Assembly (NCBI RefSeq): GCF_038500265.1
Contig: NZ_CP150637.1
Coordinates: 1,265,501 to 1,329,500, forward strand
Length of the DNA stretch: 64,000 nucleotides
DNA from: Ignatzschineria larvae DSM 13226
GTDB lineage: Bacteria > Pseudomonadota > Gammaproteobacteria > Cardiobacteriales > Wohlfahrtiimonadaceae
Direction of reading: 5' to 3'
This document shows positions 1-9,189 of this stretch, in pieces. Numbering within the stretch: the stretch's first letter is position 1; every line of letters starts with the position of its first letter. A model generated the notes under the pieces. The model was given only the letters and a program-made list of their open reading frames with translations. It was not told the DNA's origin and searched no databases. The position numbers were made by a program, and so were the translations under genes.

Positions 1-301
1 CAATATCAATTAGTTCTCATGTTTACCCTTTACAATATTAGTAAATTTTCATTATTTTTTATTAATTTCAATCGTCATTATCAACCCTTCATTGGCAAAA
101 TGTTCGCCTAGAGAACACTGGGCATTTTATTACCGCTATCATCTTTTAATACTAAAAATCTTATAGTTAGAGGTGACAATAGAAAGAAGAAATAGGGATT
201 ATTACTAAATTTTACTAATATTTTACGGTTACTACTTACAGATAAACGTTCCCTATAAAAAATAGGCAAAAATTATACAATTGCTTGACACAATTCTATA
301 T
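1..301. other. AT-rich intergenic region at window start
   Basis: I see no gene in this stretch. It is very AT-rich. A TTGACA hexamer at 285-290 has no -10 box at usable spacing, so I do not call a promoter. A short inverted repeat (TGTTC/GAACA, about 102-118) is present and unexplained. Confidence 0.5.
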
Positions 302-329
302 AAAAAAGCCCTATCATTGATAAGGGCTT
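302..329 (-). terminator. Intrinsic terminator of purD
   Basis: On the minus strand a GC-rich hairpin (AGCCC paired with GGGCT, extended by TATCA/TGATA with one bulge) runs into TTTTTT. It lies about 80 bp past the purD stop. Confidence 0.8.
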
Positions 330-408
330 CTAACAGTCTACTCAATTGTAGCTAAAATCGTCGTTACTATAATCGCTATCAATAATCGCAATATATCCCT
401 GTTATTCA

Positions 409-1683
409 TTAACGCTTAAATTGCTTGTGACCAATATCGCTACGATAGAATGTATGGGGTACTTTTAAAGCCACCATAGTACGATAAACCTTGTCATAAG
501 CGGATTTAAAGTCATTGGCAATAGCGACATTTAACAAAATTCGTCCACCATTACTTAAGAGCACTTCATTATCTCCGCTCTTCTTCGCTTTAACGCCAGC
601 ATAGAAGACTAATTCATCAACACCATTCATCAGCGGTGTATTAAGCGGATAACCCAATTGTGGCGCATCAGGATAACCTTCAGCAGCTAAAACAACACCT
701 ATAGCATATTGATCATGCCATTCGATTGTCGGTACTGCTTTACCGGTTAATAATCCATGAATAATCTCGATAAAGTCAGTCTTGAGAAGAGGCAAAATAA
801 TCTGCGCTTCAGGATCGCCAAAACGCGCATTAAACTCAATAACTTTGAAGCCTTCCGCTGTTAAGAATAGACCACCATAGAGAAATCCAGTGTAAGGCAT
901 CCCTTCTTGTGCTAAACCATCAACAATTGGCTGCATAATCGTCTTCACTGCCGTTGCAACTTCATTACTATCTGCCTTAAAGGTCGGTGCATAAGCACCC
1001 ATGCCACCAGTATTGGGACCTTCATCATTATCATAAGCCCGTTTATGATCTTGAGCCATGACCATAGGAATCACTTGACCATTATGGACAAAACACATCA
1101 ATGAGAACTCTTCTCCGACTAACATCTCTTCGATTAAGATACACGCGCCGGCCTCTCCAAAACGATTTCCCTCAAGCATATCCTCAATCGTCGCAAAAGC
1201 TTCTACGAGTGTTTCAGGAATCACAACGCCTTTCCCAGCGGCTAAGCCATCGGCTTTAATCACAATCGGTAGGCCAATTTCACCCACATAGGCTTTAGCC
1301 ATTTGGCTATTGGTAAAACTTTGAGAATGCGCGGTTGGCGCACCATATTTAACCATCATCTGTTTTGAGAAATCTTTACTACTCTCAATCTGTGCAGCTT
1401 TAGCACTTGGCCCCCAAACTAGCAGATTCCGGCGATTAAACTCATCAGCAACACCGGCAACTAAACTCGCCTCAGGGCCAATAATCGTCACATCAATATC
1501 ATTGGCTTCCGCCCAATCGGCGAGTGCCACCGCATCTGTTTCAGAAATATCCACTAGCGTTGCATCCTGCACCATTCCGGCATTTCCCGGCGCAACAAAG
1601 ACCTCTGATACTAATGAACTTTGGGCACTTTTCCAAGCAAGGGCATGTTCCCTGCCCCCTTTTCCGACAATTAAAACTTTCAT
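409..1683 (-). CDS. purD: Phosphoribosylamine--glycine ligase (GARS)
   Basis: This enzyme joins glycine to 5-phosphoribosylamine with ATP in the second step of purine synthesis, in the cytosol. The protein has the family N-terminus MKVLIVGKGGREHALAW, the ATP-grasp motif GPNTGGMGAYAP in the middle and EFNARFGDPEAQ near the metal site. At 424 residues it has the usual PurD length. The ORF is open for 40 more codons upstream, but that extension has no family character, so the start is set at MKVLIVG (1683). It stands alone on the minus strand with its own terminator at 302-329. purH is not in the window. Confidence 0.96.
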   Translation of the reverse strand: MKVLIVGKGGREHALAWKSAQSSLVSEVFVAPGNAGMVQDATLVDISETDAVALADWAEANDIDVTIIGPEASLVAGVADEFNRRNLLVWGPSAKAAQIESSKDFSKQMMVKYGAPTAHSQSFTNSQMAKAYVGEIGLPIVIKADGLAAGKGVVIPETLVEAFATIEDMLEGNRFGEAGACILIEEMLVGEEFSLMCFVHNGQVIPMVMAQDHKRAYDNDEGPNTGGMGAYAPTFKADSNEVATAVKTIMQPIVDGLAQEGMPYTGFLYGGLFLTAEGFKVIEFNARFGDPEAQIILPLLKTDFIEIIHGLLTGKAVPTIEWHDQYAIGVVLAAEGYPDAPQLGYPLNTPLMNGVDELVFYAGVKAKKSGDNEVLLSNGGRILLNVAIANDFKSAYDKVYRTMVALKVPHTFYRSDIGHKQFKR

Positions 1684-2164
1684 CCGATCATTCCATCCCG
1701 ATTGATTGATTATAAAAAATGAGGTGTGGTGCTTTGTTACACGAAAATAGCGCTCAACTGTGCAAAATAGTAAGCATTTTTTCTCGCTTTGAAAGTATAG
1801 CAATATTATTATGCGGCTGTCAGCCTTTCCCTACTTTTCATTCTCAATCTCCAAAAAGTGACAAACATAAGATCAATAGTCTATTTTGATAACACAATAG
1901 TTGAAAAAAGGAATGAAGCCCTTACTATAAAGAAATAGCTCTTAAATTATCCATTGAGTATGAGTATATCTATTATGTATTCATTACGTATTCAGTAATT
2001 TATAATTTATTATTATTTATCATAATGATACTCTATACCTTATTCAGTATCACTATACATTCAATTCAACCAACCTGATAATGATCGATTTAGAATGTAG
2101 AATGAATATTCGCTACTGAGCTACTTTTATAATTTTACCTATTCACTCATAAGAGATTTTTAAT
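1684..2164. other. Intergenic region between purD and pmp3-like gene
   Basis: This 481-bp region separates divergent genes and should hold both promoters. It is AT-rich with many short repeats of TATT/ATTCA type. No PurR-like box, RNA gene or convincing small ORF was found. Confidence 0.5.
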
Positions 2165-2368
2165 ATGCGTTTAATAATTGCTATTTTCCTCCCATGGTTA
2201 CTCTTCTTCACTATTGGCCGCCCTATTTCAGGACTTATTTGCCTTATTTTGCAAATCACCCTGATCGGTTGGGTTCCTGCGGCAATCTGGGCTGTATATG
2301 AATTATCTCAATACAATACCGATAAAAAGCTTGAAGATTTCAATCGCCGTAATGGCACACATCTATAA
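2165..2368 (+). CDS. Pmp3/YqaE (UPF0057) membrane peptide
   Basis: A 67-residue protein of two membrane segments (about residues 2-22 and 26-48) with the family signature GRPISGLICLILQITLIGW and PAAIWA. Family members (yeast Pmp3, E. coli YqaE) sit in the inner membrane and are linked to membrane potential and stress. The C-terminus, rich in K, D and N, is a short cytosolic tail. The ribosome binding site is weak (AAGAG). It appears monocistronic, with a terminator at 2447-2480. Confidence 0.93.
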   Translation: MRLIIAIFLPWLLFFTIGRPISGLICLILQITLIGWVPAAIWAVYELSQYNTDKKLEDFNRRNGTHL

Positions 2369-2446
2369 TTGAGAGATTAGCTTTAAGGCATCTTGATAGA
2401 TGATCTTAAAAATCCACTCACAAAATAGTGAGTTTAATCATTTAAG

Positions 2447-2480
2447 ACAGGATCACTTTAATAGAGTTGATCCTGTTTTT
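2447..2480 (+). terminator. Intrinsic terminator after pmp3-like gene
   Basis: A perfect 9-bp stem (ACAGGATCA with TGATCCTGT) is followed by TTTTT. A second small hairpin (CTCAC/GTGAG) lies just upstream. Confidence 0.8.
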
Positions 2481-2582
2481 ACACCTATTTTTCATCTTTT
2501 ATGTTCTCCACGTTTGCACCTGCTCTTATACAATATATTTAAATCCCCTCACGCAACTTTTAAGCAAGGCGAGCGGGAATAA

Positions 2583-3025
2583 AAATGAAGGCCTGGGAAT
2601 ATTCCCATATAACCTGCACAACGCTTATTAAGATGGATTTAACACAACATATCCTGTTGATTCAAAATCATAATTTTAGATACAATCTGCATCAATATCT
2701 TACAATCTGATGTCATAAATCAGCTGACATAAACAATTTTCATTCTTTTTTGTAGGATTATTAATCATACTCTTGTATTTTAAATTGATTGAATGGTAAC
2801 AATAGGAGATCACAAAATATTGTCGACATAAATTCTTTAGCCAAAAGCTTTCTTAAAAATGTGTCACCCACACAACAAATAAGATCAATGAGAACCTACT
2901 ATAACCAATAATCAGCGCTCATTTATCTTTGAGATTTTACGCTTCAAAAATGCGCAATCTCACCTTTAAATATCCTTTAAATATATTTAATACCCCTGTA
3001 TTGATCCTAAAGGAGGATTCAGTCA
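2583..3025. other. Intergenic region upstream of permease
   Basis: No gene is seen. TACAATCTG occurs twice in direct orientation at 2681-2689 and 2701-2709, a 20-bp period that could be a regulator site for the permease/amidohydrolase pair. A strong Shine-Dalgarno AAAGGAGG ends the region. Confidence 0.45.
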
Positions 3026-4321
3026 ATGGAAGAGATCAGTCAGAGCGATAGCTTTATATCGCAACTAGGTACACTTTTTTTAACTCCATCCCCTGAGATG
3101 CCACAGATGCTAGCACTAGTGCTCATCGCAGGTATCCTCTATTTTGGTGATTATATCTCGATTAAGACAAAAGCCTTTATTCCTTCTGTCTTTATCTGTG
3201 CAATTCTTTTTCTTTTAGGTTATTGGAGCTTCTTTCCAAGAGATCTCGTGGCGCGCGCTGGTATTCCAAGTGTAACAGCGATCATGCTCATATTTTTCCT
3301 AATCGTAAATATGGGAACCCTACTCTCTTGGCGAGAGATGGCAACACAGTGGAAAACTATCGTTGTTTCATTAGTCAGCATTATTGGGGTAATTATTTTA
3401 AGCTATGCCATTGGCTCCCTCTTTTTTGACCCAAATCTTATCATTGCCGGTATTCCACCACTTATTGGCGGGGTTGTCTCCTCTATTATTATGCATGATG
3501 CAGCCTTAGCGCTTGGTTTAGAGGATGTTGCAGTTTTTGCACTCTTAATCTATGTGATGCAAGGATTTGCCGGTTATTCCCTCACCTCTCTTGCGCTTAA
3601 ACGGGAAGGTCGACGAGTCTTAACACTACATCGTCAAGGAGAGTGGAAAAAAGTTGATGAAACTCTGGCATTAGAGGATCTCAAAAAACTGGCAAAAGAG
3701 AGCGAATCAGATAAACCTAAACTATTTTCACGCATGCACGATAAATATAATACAGATTATTTTAAGTTGTTCCGCATTGCATTAGTGGGTTTAATCGCTT
3801 TTACGATCTCTAAAATATTACGGGAACAAGTGGGAATTGTTGTTGATCAATTTGTTCTAGCGCTCTTTTTAGGGGTTGTTGCGGTTGCTGTCGGTTTTTT
3901 AGAACGACAACCGCTCCAAAAATCTAACTCAATGGGGCTTGCAATGCTTGGTCTAATGGCTTTTGTCTTCAATGGTTTAAATAGCGCAAGTCCTGAGATG
4001 TTAATGCGCCTTTTTGCCCCATTGATAGTACTCATTGCCCTTGCTGTCATAGGGATGCTAATTGCCTCTTTTATTGTTGCTTGGTGCTTAAAAATCCAAC
4101 CTATGATGGCCTTTTCCGTGGCACTTACCGCACTTTATGGATTTCCTGCGGATTACATCATCACTAAAGAAGTGGTCGATCATCTCACCGAGAATGAAGC
4201 TGAACGTAAAGTGCTGATGGATCATATGCTTCCCCCAATGCTAATAGGTGGCTTCATCTCTGTTACCATTGTTTCAGTGATTTTAGCCGGCTACATGAAA
4301 GGATTATTAATAGCGCCTTAA
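3026..4321 (+). CDS. Multi-pass membrane permease, probable transporter
   Basis: A 431-residue polytopic protein with about ten to twelve hydrophobic segments and a charged cytosolic stretch near residues 200-245 (KREGRRVLTL ... ESDKPKLFSRMHDKY). The organisation of two hydrophobic halves around a hydrophilic loop recalls GltS-type symporters, but I do not recognise the family with certainty. A strong ribosome binding site (AAAGGAGG) supports the start. The M20 amidohydrolase follows after 111 bp on the same strand, so it may import the N-acyl or dipeptide substrate of that enzyme; this is inferred from context only. Confidence 0.7.
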   Translation: MEEISQSDSFISQLGTLFLTPSPEMPQMLALVLIAGILYFGDYISIKTKAFIPSVFICAILFLLGYWSFFPRDLVARAGIPSVTAIMLIFFLIVNMGTLLSWREMATQWKTIVVSLVSIIGVIILSYAIGSLFFDPNLIIAGIPPLIGGVVSSIIMHDAALALGLEDVAVFALLIYVMQGFAGYSLTSLALKREGRRVLTLHRQGEWKKVDETLALEDLKKLAKESESDKPKLFSRMHDKYNTDYFKLFRIALVGLIAFTISKILREQVGIVVDQFVLALFLGVVAVAVGFLERQPLQKSNSMGLAMLGLMAFVFNGLNSASPEMLMRLFAPLIVLIALAVIGMLIASFIVAWCLKIQPMMAFSVALTALYGFPADYIITKEVVDHLTENEAERKVLMDHMLPPMLIGGFISVTIVSVILAGYMKGLLIAP

Positions 4322-4432
4322 ATCATGATTTACAAATCAACATTGTTATAACGTTATTATCAGATGATAACTCATATTCTCTGATAGATCCGCTTTCAAT
4401 CAATCAATATTCACACATTAAAGGATAAAAAA

Positions 4433-5614
4433 ATGTTACAAAATAGAATCAAAGAACTTGTTCAAAATGCAGAACCCGATTTAATCGCTTTTCGCCGAGA
4501 ATTGCACGCGCATCCCGAATTACCTTGGGAAGAATTTGAAACGACAAAACGAATTGCACGTGAGCTCGATAAACTCGGGATTGAATATCGCCTTACTAAC
4601 CCAACCGGTGTAATTGCCGAGATTAAAGGGGGGAAACCAGGTAAAACAGTCGCCTTGCGTGGGGATATCGATGCATTACCCATTTTAGAGTTGAGCGATA
4701 TTCCTTATAAATCTCAAAATGAAGGGAAAATGCATGCTTGTGGTCATGATACACATACAGCAATGCTCTTGACTGCGGCAAGAGTCTTAAATGAAGTGAA
4801 AGATGAAATTCCTGGCAACGTACGCTTTATTTTCCAACCCGCCGAGGAGATTGCTGCAGGTGCAAAAGAGATGGTCGCACAAGGGGCTATGGAGAATGTC
4901 GATAATGTTTTTGGCATGCATATCTGGACCGTAATGCCGGCAGGTAGAATCTCTTGTGAGGCTGGCCCTCGTATGGCATCTGCCGATATTGTGAAGATCC
5001 ATTTTAAAGGCAAAGGTGGTCATGGCTCTCTGCCTAATCAATGTGTAGATGCCGCAATGGTTGCATCCTCTTTTGTGATGAATGTACAAGCTGCAGTTTC
5101 AAGAGAAACACACCCCTTAGATGCTGCTGTGATCTCCATTGGCAAAATGGAAGTCGGTACACGATTTAATGTGATTGCTGAAAATGCTTACCTAGAAGGT
5201 ACTGTACGGACGTTCTCACTTGAAAATCGGGATCGCATTCGTGATGCCATTCATCGTTTTGCAGAGCATACAGCGGCCATGTATGGCGCAACAGCCTCAA
5301 TTGATTATCATTATGGGACATTGCCTGTTATCAACGATGAGAAGAGCTCAGCCCTTGCAACAGAAGTCGTCACAAAACAGTTTGGTTTTGATACACTCAT
5401 CACAGATCGCCCTACAACTGGTGGAGAAGACTTTAGCTTTTACACTGAAAAAGCGCCGGGCTGTTTTGTCTTCTTAGGCACTGCAAATCCTGAAGCCGAT
5501 AGCGAATGGGCTCATCATCATGGGCGCTTTAATGTAGATGAATCAACCCTTAAACAAGGTGCAGAACTCTATGCACAATATGCCCTCGCCTATCTATCGC
5601 AAAATGAGTTTTAA
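4433..5614 (+). CDS. M20-family metal-dependent amidohydrolase
   Basis: A 393-residue peptidase-family M20D enzyme (N-acyl-amino-acid / IAA-conjugate hydrolase type) that cleaves an amide bond with a bound two-metal centre. Visible metal and catalytic motifs are GDIDALPI, HACGHDTHTAM, PAEE, a mid-protein HIW, the lid-domain GGHGSLPN and the C-terminal HHHGRFNVDE. It follows the permease and ends at a hairpin at 5646-5689. Its last 75 bp are repeated as a decayed copy at 11320-11394, beyond the macAB/two-component module. The precise substrate cannot be told. Confidence 0.9.
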   Translation: MLQNRIKELVQNAEPDLIAFRRELHAHPELPWEEFETTKRIARELDKLGIEYRLTNPTGVIAEIKGGKPGKTVALRGDIDALPILELSDIPYKSQNEGKMHACGHDTHTAMLLTAARVLNEVKDEIPGNVRFIFQPAEEIAAGAKEMVAQGAMENVDNVFGMHIWTVMPAGRISCEAGPRMASADIVKIHFKGKGGHGSLPNQCVDAAMVASSFVMNVQAAVSRETHPLDAAVISIGKMEVGTRFNVIAENAYLEGTVRTFSLENRDRIRDAIHRFAEHTAAMYGATASIDYHYGTLPVINDEKSSALATEVVTKQFGFDTLITDRPTTGGEDFSFYTEKAPGCFVFLGTANPEADSEWAHHHGRFNVDESTLKQGAELYAQYALAYLSQNEF

Positions 5615-5645
5615 TTCCCTCATTAATTAAAATCATATAAGAGGG

Positions 5646-5689
5646 GATCCCCAAAGGTTATGCTTCAATATTGTATATCCTTGGGGATC
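5646..5689 (+). terminator. Hairpin terminator after M20 amidohydrolase
   Basis: GATCCCCAA pairs with TTGGGGATC, extended by a CC/GG pair with one bulged base; flanking AAGAG/CTCTT can extend the stem. A short T-containing tail follows. Confidence 0.6.
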
Positions 5690-5708
5690 ATCTCTTATTA
5701 TTGGATTT

Positions 5709-5839
5709 TATAGTAATATCGGTTCAAGATAAGCTTGTTTAAATGCCGGCGCATCGGCTGTAATAAGTAAGGAAGCCGTTCTATCTAGCATCTTGCAAGT
5801 GGTGTTTAGAACCATTTTTCTTAAACCAAATTTACTATA
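5709..5839 (+). repeat. MITE-like repeat, short form, copy 1
   Basis: A 131-bp element with imperfect terminal inverted repeats, TATAGTAATATCGGTT at one end and the inverse of TATAGTAAATTTGGTT at the other, plus an internal inverted repeat ATGCCGG/CCGGCAT. It is about 97% identical (4 differences in 131) to the reversed copy at 29277-29407. It lies between the M20 gene terminator and macA. No ORF is carried. The ends, which include TA, suggest mobilisation by an IS630/Tc1-type transposase, which is inference. Confidence 0.8.
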
Positions 5840-5850
5840 TAATTTTTTCA

Positions 5851-5904
5851 AGATGAAATTTTCTTCATCTTTCCTTCATCTTAATTTCATTTTCATTTTA
5901 TATA
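5851..5904 (+). promoter_or_regulatory. Candidate response-regulator site and promoter of macA
   Basis: CTTCATC occurs twice with an 11-bp period (5863-5869 and 5874-5880), followed by two TTTCAT motifs (5885-5896). AGATGAA/TTCATCT forms a 7-bp inverted repeat at 5851-5870. TATAGT near 5899 may be the -10 box, with the repeats in place of a -35 box. Helix-turn-spaced direct repeats are typical of OmpR-family activators, so the regulator at 10532-11215 is the natural candidate. Confidence 0.5.
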
Positions 5905-5945
5905 GTGTTCTCTCCATCGCTTTCGCTTTAAGCAAAGGAAGAACT

Positions 5946-7106
5946 ATGAAGCGTTTACTTAAATATATTATTTTACTGATAATCATTACTTCTATCGCAG
6001 GCTATATCTATCACATCAAAAATACAGCAAAATCTAATTTTTTGACCATGCCTGTAACTCGCGGCAACATTATAAAATCTGTTGCAACAACAGGGGAAGT
6101 TACAGCCACCCAATTAGTCACAGTTGGTGCTCAAGCCTCCGGTCAAATAGAAAAAATCTATGTTGAATTAGGGCAATCTGTCAAAAAAGGGGACTTGATT
6201 GCTCAAATAGATGCAACAACGCAACAGAATCTCTATGATACAGAGCAAGCAAGGCTTGAGAGTTATCTAGCTCAATTAGCTTCTGCAGAAGTCGCCTTGA
6301 AAATTAGCCAAACACAATATGAACGAGAACAATCTTTGACATCACTTCAGGCAAGAGCTCAATCAAATTTAGAAGATGCTGAGCAGGCTTATTCTGCAGC
6401 TAAAGCCAATATTACCGAAATAAAATCCTTCATTCGACAAACAGAAATCTCTCTAAATACCGCTAAAGTTAATCTAAGCTATACAAAGATACTCTCTCCC
6501 CTTGAAGGAACCATTGTCTCTATTCCTGTTGAAGAGGGACAAACAGTCAATGCTTCTATGTCTACTCCCACAATTGTGCAAATTGCTGATCTAACTAAAA
6601 TGACTATCCTGATGGAAATTTCCGAAGGGGATATTAATAATCTTCAATCAGGTATGCCGGTTACCTACTCTATTTTATCGATGCCCAACGAACAATATAC
6701 AACAATTTTAAAATCCATAGATCCCGGATTAACTACTTTAAGTAATGGAAATTATGAGAAAGGAGCGAGCTCAGATTCGGCCATCTACTATTATGGTCGC
6801 CTTGAAGTCCCCAATCATGATTCTAAATTACGTATCGGAATGACTACTGAAAATAATATACAAATTGCTGAGGCTGATAATGTATTAATCGTACCCATTT
6901 CTGCAATCAAAAATCGCGATCATAAAAAATTCATACGCATATTAACCGATACCCAAAAAGTTGTTGAAAAAGAGGTTGAAACAGGATTAGCAGATGAACT
7001 TAATATCGAGATAAAAAATGGAGTGACGGAAGGAGAACAGCTAATTTTAGAAGAATTAAGTAACACCTCTACTCCTCTCAGTCAAGGTCCACCAAGAATG
7101 ATGTAA
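5946..7106 (+). CDS. macA: MacA-type periplasmic adaptor of an efflux pump
   Basis: A 386-residue membrane-fusion protein that links the MacB ABC transporter to an outer-membrane channel. It starts with one N-terminal membrane anchor (KRLLKYIILLIIITSIAGYI), then the lipoyl/hairpin region with long coiled coil (about residues 85-180) and beta-barrel domains. An in-frame ATG at 5793 would begin inside a MITE-like repeat; MKRLLKY at 5946 with AAAGGAAGAACT upstream is preferred. macB follows after 58 bp. A TolC partner is not in the window. Substrate (macrolide, peptide or other) is unknown. Confidence 0.88.
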   Translation: MKRLLKYIILLIIITSIAGYIYHIKNTAKSNFLTMPVTRGNIIKSVATTGEVTATQLVTVGAQASGQIEKIYVELGQSVKKGDLIAQIDATTQQNLYDTEQARLESYLAQLASAEVALKISQTQYEREQSLTSLQARAQSNLEDAEQAYSAAKANITEIKSFIRQTEISLNTAKVNLSYTKILSPLEGTIVSIPVEEGQTVNASMSTPTIVQIADLTKMTILMEISEGDINNLQSGMPVTYSILSMPNEQYTTILKSIDPGLTTLSNGNYEKGASSDSAIYYYGRLEVPNHDSKLRIGMTTENNIQIAEADNVLIVPISAIKNRDHKKFIRILTDTQKVVEKEVETGLADELNIEIKNGVTEGEQLILEELSNTSTPLSQGPPRMM

Positions 7107-7164
7107 AGCGAATAACTTACAAAATAGATCTATTACTTTTACCGTTTTCATTTTTACCGACTTT

Positions 7165-9117
7165 ATGGACAATAACCCCATGGACATTATTAAAATTAAC
7201 CACCTTTACAAACAATTTGGTACTGAACACCAGAAGATAGAGATTCTCAAAGATATTAATCTTCATATTCAAAAAGGTGATTTTGTTGCCATCATCGGAC
7301 AATCCGGTTCTGGAAAATCAACTTTAATGAATATTATCGGTTGCTTAGATACACTCTCTCAAGGATCTTATAAAATTCACGATCAAGAAGTGAAGGAGAT
7401 GAGTGTAGATCAGCAAGCACATTTACGTTCTAAAACCTTTGGCTTTATCTTTCAGCGCTACAATCTACTTGCTAATCTTACAGCGCTAGAAAATGTAGCG
7501 CTTCCAGCTATTTATAATGGTGTAGCAACACAAGAGCGAGAATCAAGAGCGCGACAACTTCTTACTGATCTTGGGCTAGAAGAGCGCATACACAATATGC
7601 CAAATACCCTATCCGGAGGACAACAACAACGTGTTAGTATTGCCCGAGCACTGATGAATGGTGGAGAAATTATTTTGGCAGATGAGCCAACGGGCGCACT
7701 TGATTCTAAAAGTGGTAAAAAAGTCATGGAGATATTAATAGATTTACATCAAAAAGGTCATACCATTATTTTAGTCACACATGATCCGAAAATTGCTGAA
7801 TATGCCAGCCGTGTCATCGAAATTAAAGACGGTGAAATTATTCAAGATATTAGACAAAATAGTAACATTAATACAGGGTTAACATATCGCGCCTCACCAC
7901 GTAAAAATCGCTTTATTGAATACCAATATATGCTAATAGAATCATTCAAAATGGCCATCCAAGCTATTTTAAGTCATAAAATGCGTTCATTATTGACAAT
8001 GTTAGGGATTATTATCGGTATCGCCTCTGTCGTCACAGTTATTGCCCTAGGAGAGGGCTCTACTCAAAATATCATGGCGAATATAAATGCGATGGGGACT
8101 AATACCATTGAAATATTACCAGGTAAAGATTTTGGGGATATGCATTCTAATAAAATTAAAACGCTCACTGTACAAGATGCCAATTTCCTAGAGAAACAGA
8201 GCTATATTGCAAGTACTACTCCCAATAGCAGCTCACAAGGTTTAATCTCCTTCAGTAATCAATCAGTCAATGGACAATTAAATGGCGTAGGTATGCAATA
8301 CTTTGATGTAAAAGGAATTAAACTAGTATCTGGTAGATTCTTCAATGAAGATGATATTAATGACCAAAACAGTGTAATTATTATCGATCAAAATACACAA
8401 AAGCGGTTATTTGCTAATGAAGATCCTCTCGGAAAGACACTATTTTTCAACAAAAAACCATTTAAAATCATTGGAATAACACAAGAAACAAATAACATGG
8501 GGATGAATTCAGAAAATTTAAATCTTTGGGCTCCGTATACAACCGTCATGTATAAAATCACGGGTGGAAATACAATTAATTCTATTACGGTAAAAATCGC
8601 AGATCAGGTCAATTCTCAAATTGCCCAAGAGAATATCACGCAGATACTGATTACCCGCCATAACCGGCAAGATTTCTTTATGATCAATAGCGATAGTATC
8701 AAACAGACCATTGAAAGTACCACTTCTACAATGACCCTTTTAATCTCAGGAATAGCCTTCATCTCCCTTTTGGTAGGCGGAATTGGTGTCATGAATATCA
8801 TGCTAGTTTCTGTTAAGGAAAGAATTAAAGAGATCGGATTACGAATGGCCATTGGCGCTCAAAATCGTAATATTTTGCAACAATTTCTCATAGAAGCTAT
8901 TTTAATCTGCACAATTGGCGGAATATTAGGATTGATATTATCTGGATTAATCGGCTTAATATTACCACTATTGTTAGGAAATCTGACTTTAATCTACTCG
9001 ACCACTGTTTTACTCTTCTCCCTCTTCTTCTCTAGTTGTATCGGTATTATTTTTGGTTTTATGCCAGCTAAAAATGCATCTAAACTCCAACCCATAGAAG
9101 CTTTGACCCAAGAGTAA
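7165..9117 (+). CDS. macB: MacB-type ABC transporter (ATPase fused to FtsX-like permease)
   Basis: A 650-residue type VII ABC transporter. The N-terminal ATPase has Walker A GQSGSGKST, Q-loop FQRYN, signature LSGGQQQR and Walker B IILADEPTG with a switch His in LVTHD. One membrane helix begins near residue 275, followed by a large periplasmic domain, then three C-terminal helices with the FtsX-type MNIMLVSVKERIKEIGLRMAIGA motif. This matches MacB in order and length. The start has no clear Shine-Dalgarno, and ATG at 7180 is an alternative. It drives the tripartite pump with MacA. Confidence 0.92.
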   Translation: MDNNPMDIIKINHLYKQFGTEHQKIEILKDINLHIQKGDFVAIIGQSGSGKSTLMNIIGCLDTLSQGSYKIHDQEVKEMSVDQQAHLRSKTFGFIFQRYNLLANLTALENVALPAIYNGVATQERESRARQLLTDLGLEERIHNMPNTLSGGQQQRVSIARALMNGGEIILADEPTGALDSKSGKKVMEILIDLHQKGHTIILVTHDPKIAEYASRVIEIKDGEIIQDIRQNSNINTGLTYRASPRKNRFIEYQYMLIESFKMAIQAILSHKMRSLLTMLGIIIGIASVVTVIALGEGSTQNIMANINAMGTNTIEILPGKDFGDMHSNKIKTLTVQDANFLEKQSYIASTTPNSSSQGLISFSNQSVNGQLNGVGMQYFDVKGIKLVSGRFFNEDDINDQNSVIIIDQNTQKRLFANEDPLGKTLFFNKKPFKIIGITQETNNMGMNSENLNLWAPYTTVMYKITGGNTINSITVKIADQVNSQIAQENITQILITRHNRQDFFMINSDSIKQTIESTTSTMTLLISGIAFISLLVGGIGVMNIMLVSVKERIKEIGLRMAIGAQNRNILQQFLIEAILICTIGGILGLILSGLIGLILPLLLGNLTLIYSTTVLLFSLFFSSCIGIIFGFMPAKNASKLQPIEALTQE

Positions 9118-9128
9118 AATATGAGTAT

Positions 9129-9166
9129 GTAGTGTCTTATCATTCAATTCATTGACAAGGCACTAC
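9129..9166. terminator. Hairpin between convergent macB and histidine kinase genes
   Basis: GTAGTGTCTT pairs with AAGGCACTAC (10 bp, one G-T). It lies between two convergent genes and could end both transcripts, although the T-tracts are poor. Confidence 0.5.
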
Positions 9167-9189
9167 CCATTTCGTACACAAAATAAAGC

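Noticed and set aside
285-310. TTGACA and TATAAA as a promoter
   Set aside because: The spacing between the two boxes is only a few bases, and the region is the terminator of purD.
2400-2582. 60-codon open frame after the pmp3-like gene
   Set aside because: It runs across a clear terminator hairpin and has no ribosome binding site or recognisable sequence.
5793-5945. Longer start for MacA
   Set aside because: The ATG at 5793 lies inside a MITE-like repeat and the extra 51 residues have no family match; the start at 5946 has a ribosome binding site.
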